From JAEUJM01 sp044221555 (lineage in GTDB: Bacteria > Actinomycetota > Acidimicrobiia > Acidimicrobiales > DATDAH01), in NCBI GenBank assembly GCA_044221555.1, contig JBGAOY010000006.1:124001-188000 (forward strand): a stretch of DNA of 64,000 bases, written 5' to 3'. Below are positions 60,213 through 64,000 of this stretch, piece by piece (within the stretch, counting starts at the first letter, position 1; every line of letters begins with the position of its first letter). The notes beneath the pieces are model-generated. The model saw nothing but the letters and a program-made list of their open reading frames with translations. It ran no database searches and was not told the origin of the DNA. A program made the translations under genes and the position numbers.

Positions 60213-61472
60213 CTAGAAGCCGTACTGGGAGACCGGGCCGCCGTCGGTGCCGGCCGCGGCGCCGTCGAAGGGCACGGCCAGCTTCATGGCGTCGTTCAGG
60301 TCGTCGAGGAAGGGCTGGACCTGACCATGGTTGTGGGGCATGGGCACGACGACGATGCTGACCGGTTCGGGCACGGCCCGCGCCGAGAACATCCACCCGC
60401 GGTCCCGCAGCTCGGTGGCCACCGGGCGCAGGTCCAGCTCGTCGCTGTGAATCAGGGCGATGTTGATGCGGGTGCCCTCGTAGATCGACAGCCCGTCGAT
60501 GGCGGTGGCGCCGGCGATCAGCTCGTCGCGCTGCGCCATCGACTTCAGCGACACGGCCTGGTAGCCCTCCTCGCCGAGCAGCTTCACCATGGTCCAGGCG
60601 CCGGCGATGGGGCCGGTGCCCCGCGTGCCGGTCATCGTCCCGTTCGGCGGGCACACCGCCTTGGCGTACTCGAGCACGCTCGCATCCCGGAAGAACAGGG
60701 TCCCCGCCGGCGGCGGCGCCATGCCGTTCTTGTGGAGGTCGGCGCTGATGGTGCTGACGCCCGGCACCCGGAAGTCCCAGAGGGGGATCTCCGTGTCGTA
60801 GCCCGAGCGCTCGAGGAACGGGAGGATGTAGCCGCCGAACGCCCCGTCCACGTGCAGGTGCAGGTCGCGTTCGAGGGCGATCTCGCCGATCGCCTCGATG
60901 GGGTCGACGGTGCCGTAGGCCCACGTGCCCGCGGTGGTGAAGAGGGCGACCGTGTCCGCGCGGATGGCGGCGGCGTACGCCTCGACATCGACCTCGTACA
61001 GCGAGCCCTCGACGGACGGCACGACGATCGGCTCCAGCCCGAACATCCGGCACAGCTTGGGCACCGAGTAATGGGCGTTGGCCGGGTACACGAGGCTGCC
61101 GCCCGTCGTGATCCCGGATCGCTCACGCCCGGCGAGGATGGCGCACATGTTCGACTCCGACCCGCCGGAGGTGACGAACCCGGCCGGCTCGGTGGCCCCG
61201 AGGATGCCGCCCATCCACGAGACGATCTCGGCCTCCATCTCCCTGGCGCCGCCGCCGGTGATCCAGGTCTCGCCGTGGACGAACCGCTCGTAGGCCTCGA
61301 TGGACCGGTGGCGCACCTCGTCGCCCCACGGCAGCTCGGGGCAGGCCACCAGGTGGGGCCCCTCGTCGAAGAAGTTCCTGGTCCACTCGTGGAAGCGCGA
61401 CGCCCGCTCCAGCCGGCTCAGCTCGTCGCCGAAGTCGTAGTGGTCGATCCCGCTCGGGAACCGATCCGTCAT
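60213..61472 (-). CDS. PLP-dependent group II decarboxylase / S1P-lyase-like
   Basis: 419 residues. TSGGSESNMCAILAGRE is the phosphate cup, HVDGAFGGYILPF the PLP Asp, and TISADLHKNG the Schiff-base Lys K248. TGTRGTGPIAGAWTMVKLLG is typical of the glutamate/tyrosine decarboxylase and sphingosine-phosphate-lyase group. It acts on an amino acid or amino-phosphate; the substrate is unknown. ATGA overlap with the SDR gene. Confidence 0.85.
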   Translation of the reverse strand: MTDRFPSGIDHYDFGDELSRLERASRFHEWTRNFFDEGPHLVACPELPWGDEVRHRSIEAYERFVHGETWITGGGAREMEAEIVSWMGGILGATEPAGFVTSGGSESNMCAILAGRERSGITTGGSLVYPANAHYSVPKLCRMFGLEPIVVPSVEGSLYEVDVEAYAAAIRADTVALFTTAGTWAYGTVDPIEAIGEIALERDLHLHVDGAFGGYILPFLERSGYDTEIPLWDFRVPGVSTISADLHKNGMAPPPAGTLFFRDASVLEYAKAVCPPNGTMTGTRGTGPIAGAWTMVKLLGEEGYQAVSLKSMAQRDELIAGATAIDGLSIYEGTRINIALIHSDELDLRPVATELRDRGWMFSARAVPEPVSIVVVPMPHNHGQVQPFLDDLNDAMKLAVPFDGAAAGTDGGPVSQYGF

Positions 61473-62227
61473 TGCGCCGTCTCCCCGCCGTCGACGCGGA
61501 GGCTCGTGCCGTGCACCCAGGCCGAGGCGGCGGAGGCCAGGTAGACCACCGCGGGGCTGATGTCGCCGACCTCGCCGATCCGGCCCGCGGGCGTCGCCGC
61601 CTCGACCGACGCCTTCACCTCGGCGTCGGCGAAGAAGTCTGCGTTCATGGGGGTGCGCACGTTGCCGGGGGCGACCGCGTTCACCCGGATGCCCTGCGGG
61701 GCCAGCTCGACGCCGAGGGCCTTGACCAGCATCTCCACCGCCCCCTTCGACACGCAGTACGCGGAGTCGTTCGCCGAGCCCACGTGGCCGGCGGTCGAGG
61801 ACAGGAAGATGACGGAGCTGCCCCGGCCGAGGTGGGGCAGCGCCTCGCGGGTCAGCCGGTAGGGGGCGCGGGCGTTGGTGGCCCACTGCGAATCGATCAC
61901 CTCGTCGGTGCTGTCGGCCAGCGAGGCCTGCTGGTAGATGCCGGCCGAATGGACGAGCACGTCGATGCGGCCGAAGCGCTCGACCGCCTGCGCGACGACC
62001 GAGGCCGGCCCGTCGTCGGCGCAGAGGTCGGCGGCCACGCTCAGCGCCTCCGCCCCGGTGGCCTTCACGGCGGCCTCCGCATCGGCGAGGCGGTCGGTGG
62101 ACCGGCCGACGAGGACGACCTGGCTGCCGGCCTCGCCGAGGGCGCGGGCGATCTCGGCGCCGATGCCGGAGCTGGCACCGGTGACGACGGCCACGGTTCC
62201 GTGGAGGTCGAAGGGGGATGCGGGCAT
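61469..62227 (-). CDS. SDR-family oxidoreductase
   Basis: 252 residues. VVTGASSGIGAEIARAL nucleotide site, HSAGIYQQASLADS, LSSTAGHVGSANDSAYCVSKGA with catalytic Tyr-Lys, and WVHGTSLRVDGGE at the end. Part of the MmsA/decarboxylase/HyuAB operon; it probably handles an alcohol or ketone intermediate. Confidence 0.87.
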   Translation of the reverse strand: MPASPFDLHGTVAVVTGASSGIGAEIARALGEAGSQVVLVGRSTDRLADAEAAVKATGAEALSVAADLCADDGPASVVAQAVERFGRIDVLVHSAGIYQQASLADSTDEVIDSQWATNARAPYRLTREALPHLGRGSSVIFLSSTAGHVGSANDSAYCVSKGAVEMLVKALGVELAPQGIRVNAVAPGNVRTPMNADFFADAEVKASVEAATPAGRIGEVGDISPAVVYLASAASAWVHGTSLRVDGGETAQ

Positions 62228-62252
62228 GCAGGGACCTTTCTGGGGCGGAGGA

Positions 62253-63746
62253 TCAGTGGGTGCGGGGGAAGCCGAGGTCGACCGTGCTGGTCGCCGGGTC
62301 GGGCCACCGCGACGTGACGACCTTCGTGCGGGTGCAGAAGCGGATGCCCTCGGGCCCGTAGATGTGGGTGTCGCCGAACAGCGACTGCCCCCATCCGCCG
62401 AACGAGTGGTAGGCGACCGGCACCGGGATGGGCACGTTGATGCCGACCATCCCCGCTTCGACCTCGAACTGGAACTGGCGGGCGGCGCCGCCGTCCCGGG
62501 TGAAGATCGCGGTGCCGTTGCCGTACGGGCTCTGCGCGATGAGCTCGACCGCTTCCTCGTACGTGTCGACCCGGACGACGGAGAGCACCGGCCCGAACAC
62601 CTCGTCGGCGTAGACCGTCATGGCGGGCTCGACGTCGTCGACCAGGGTGGGGCCGAGGAAGAAGCCGTCCTCGTAGCCGGAGACGGCGCAGGTGCGGCCG
62701 TCGACAACGACGTCGGCGCCGGCCTGCTCGGCGGCGTCGACGTAGGACGCCACCCGGTCCCGGTGCTCGGCGGTGATCAGCGGGCCCATCTCCGAGTCGT
62801 CCTCCGTGCCCGGGCCCACCACCAGCGCCGACGTGCGCTCGGCGATGGCCTCCACCAGGGGGTCGGCCACCGCGCCGACGGCGACCACCACCGAGACGGC
62901 CATGCACCGCTCACCCGCCGAGCCGAAGGCTGCCGAGACGGCGGCGTCGGCGGCCAGTCCGACGTCCGCGTCGGCCAGCACGATCATGTGGTTCTTGGCC
63001 CCGCCGAGCGCCTGCACCCGCTTGCCGGCGGCCGCGGCCCGGGCGTAGATCGAGCGGGCCACCGGTGTCGAGCCCACGAAGCTCACGCCGGCCACCCCGG
63101 GGTGGTCCACCAGCCGGTCGACGGCCTCCCGGTCGCCCTGCACCACGTTGAACACACCGTCGGGCACCCCGGCCTCGGCCAACAGCTCGGCCAGCAGGAG
63201 CGAGGCCGAGGGGTCACGCTCGGACGGCTTGAGCACGAAGGTGTTGCCGCAGGCGATGGCGGCGGCGAACATCCAGCACGGAACCATCACCGGGAAGTTG
63301 AACGGCGTGATCCCGGCCAGCACGCCGACGGGCTGGCGGATCGTGGTCACGTCGACGCCGGTCGACGCCTGCTCGGTGAAGGCGCCCTGCAACAGCGACG
63401 GCGCCCCGCAGGCGAACTCCACGTTCTCCAGCCCGCGGGCCACCTCGCCGGCGGCGTCGGCGAGGACCTTGCCGTGCTCGGCGGTGACCAGCTCGGCCAG
63501 GTCGTGACGCCGCTCCATCAGCACCTCGCGCAGCGCGAACAGGATCGAGGCGCGTCGCGCCACGGAGGTGGCCCGCCACTCGGGGAAGGCCGCGTTCGCG
63601 GCGGCGACCGCTTCGTCGACCTCCGCGACCGAGGCCAGGTCGACCGAGGCGGTCTGGCGCCCCGTAGCCGGGTCGAACACGGGCGCCGAGCGGCCCGACG
63701 CCCCCTCGACGGCCTTGCCGGCGATCCAGTGCCCGATCCGCCTCAC
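62253..63746 (-). CDS. mmsA: CoA-acylating methylmalonate-semialdehyde dehydrogenase
   Basis: 497 residues of the aldehyde dehydrogenase family, MMSDH type: GITPFNFPVMVPCWMFAAAIACGNTFVLKPSERDP, VSFVGSTPVARSIYARAAAAGKRVQALGGAKNHMIVLADAD, catalytic Cys in GSAGERCMAVSV, and FGPVLSVVRVDTYEEAVELI. MmsA converts methylmalonate or malonate semialdehyde to propionyl- or acetyl-CoA, NAD-dependent. The GTG start overlaps the ABC ATPase stop by 4 nt. Suggests the operon's pathway ends in a semialdehyde. Confidence 0.9.
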   Translation of the reverse strand: MRRIGHWIAGKAVEGASGRSAPVFDPATGRQTASVDLASVAEVDEAVAAANAAFPEWRATSVARRASILFALREVLMERRHDLAELVTAEHGKVLADAAGEVARGLENVEFACGAPSLLQGAFTEQASTGVDVTTIRQPVGVLAGITPFNFPVMVPCWMFAAAIACGNTFVLKPSERDPSASLLLAELLAEAGVPDGVFNVVQGDREAVDRLVDHPGVAGVSFVGSTPVARSIYARAAAAGKRVQALGGAKNHMIVLADADVGLAADAAVSAAFGSAGERCMAVSVVVAVGAVADPLVEAIAERTSALVVGPGTEDDSEMGPLITAEHRDRVASYVDAAEQAGADVVVDGRTCAVSGYEDGFFLGPTLVDDVEPAMTVYADEVFGPVLSVVRVDTYEEAVELIAQSPYGNGTAIFTRDGGAARQFQFEVEAGMVGINVPIPVPVAYHSFGGWGQSLFGDTHIYGPEGIRFCTRTKVVTSRWPDPATSTVDLGFPRTH

Positions 63747-64000
63747 GAGCCGACGTCCTCGGCCGCGGCACCGACCGCCACGGCACCCGAGCGCTGGATG
63801 ACCCGTTCGTCGGTGCCCAGATAGGACGCCACGACCAGCGGGTCGTTGCGGACGGCCTCGGGGCTCCCTTCGGCGATCACCCGCCCGGCCTCCAGGCAGT
63901 ACACGCGGTCGGAGATGCCCATGATCAACGGCATGTCGTGCTCGATCACCACCATCGCCGCGCCCAGCTCCCGGCGGATGCTCAGGATCAGGGGGCCGAA
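63743..64000 (-). CDS. ABC transporter ATP-binding protein, LivG-like, C-terminal part
   Basis: 86 codons visible; the gene enters from the right edge. AMVVIEHDMPLIMGISDRVYCLEAGRVIAEGSPEAVRNDPLVVASYLGTDE is the H-loop and C-terminal signature of branched-chain amino acid or urea-type ATPases. An uptake system for the operon's substrate probably continues to the right. Confidence 0.85.
   Translation of the reverse strand, partial: FGPLILSIRRELGAAMVVIEHDMPLIMGISDRVYCLEAGRVIAEGSPEAVRNDPLVVASYLGTDERVIQRSGAVAVGAAAEDVGS

Noticed and set aside
1..64000. CRISPR arrays, complete tRNA or rRNA genes, replication origin
   Set aside because: No regular spacer-repeat pattern, complete cloverleaf sequence or DnaA-box cluster noticed on reading.

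Overview
The window is very GC-rich (roughly 70%), densely packed actinobacterial DNA. Genes chain through 4-nt ATGA/GTGA stop/start overlaps. There are several F420-type (LLM, DUF385) oxidoreductases, many SDRs and CoA-handling enzymes, and promoters that sit about 7 nt before start codons (leaderless transcripts). This fits a heterotrophic actinobacterium, perhaps Acidimicrobiia or a Mycobacterium/Nocardia-like lineage. That placement is inference: no rRNA or universal marker gene is present.

Layout. (1) 1-4.4 kb: the right end of a chaperone/membrane-remodelling type cluster. It holds an unknown partial protein, a GrpE-like factor, a C39-like cysteine protease, an acidic Trp-repeat protein and a divergent dynamin-like GTPase. 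(2) 4.5-7.1 kb: a small lipoprotein, two DUF385 proteins and two small membrane proteins. (3) 7.1-17.2 kb: two TetR regulators and a glycerolipid/ether-lipid-like set (GlpD, alpha/beta hydrolase, alkylsulfatase-like MBL protein, alkyl-DHAP-synthase-like flavoprotein, FGGY kinase), then an LLM oxidoreductase. (4) 17.3-23.1 kb: a short HelD/HelR-like ATPase, an MgtA-type P-type ATPase and a Tat-exported PhoX-like phosphatase. (5) 23.2-49.4 kb: a large CoA-dependent catabolic region. It has HSL esterase, a frameshifted SDR, a FadR-type GntR regulator, two COG2159 amidohydrolases, FAH, enoyl-CoA hydratases, a thiolase-fold/DUF35 pair, acyl-CoA ligase, MarR, P450, many SDRs, CoA-transferases, a CitE-like lyase, acyl-CoA dehydrogenase and tandem MaoC proteins. 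(6) 49.4-54.96 kb: an accessory island of different composition. It carries a two-gene Gabija-like defence operon (OLD-type ATPase/TOPRIM nuclease plus UvrD-like helicase) and a divergent gene with a PD-(D/E)xK-like motif; a tRNA-3'-end-like scrap lies on the left and a truncated gene on the right. (7) 54.96-64 kb: a leftward operon running from a branched-chain-type ABC ATPase through MmsA, SDR, PLP decarboxylase and HyuA/HyuB to a class III aminotransferase.

The most distinctive signals are these. There are five tiny ORFs between operon genes; four overlap their neighbours by 4 nt at both ends or nearly so, and most look like genes whose middle has been deleted while start and stop were kept. 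A 13-bp motif, CTCTGCGYATGAT, recurs at four promoters of the catabolic region and probably defines a local regulon. Divergent leaderless promoter pairs are recurrent, one of them with mirror-image -10 boxes. The Gabija-like island carries an extra predicted nuclease. All identifications come from reading motifs; no database search was run.
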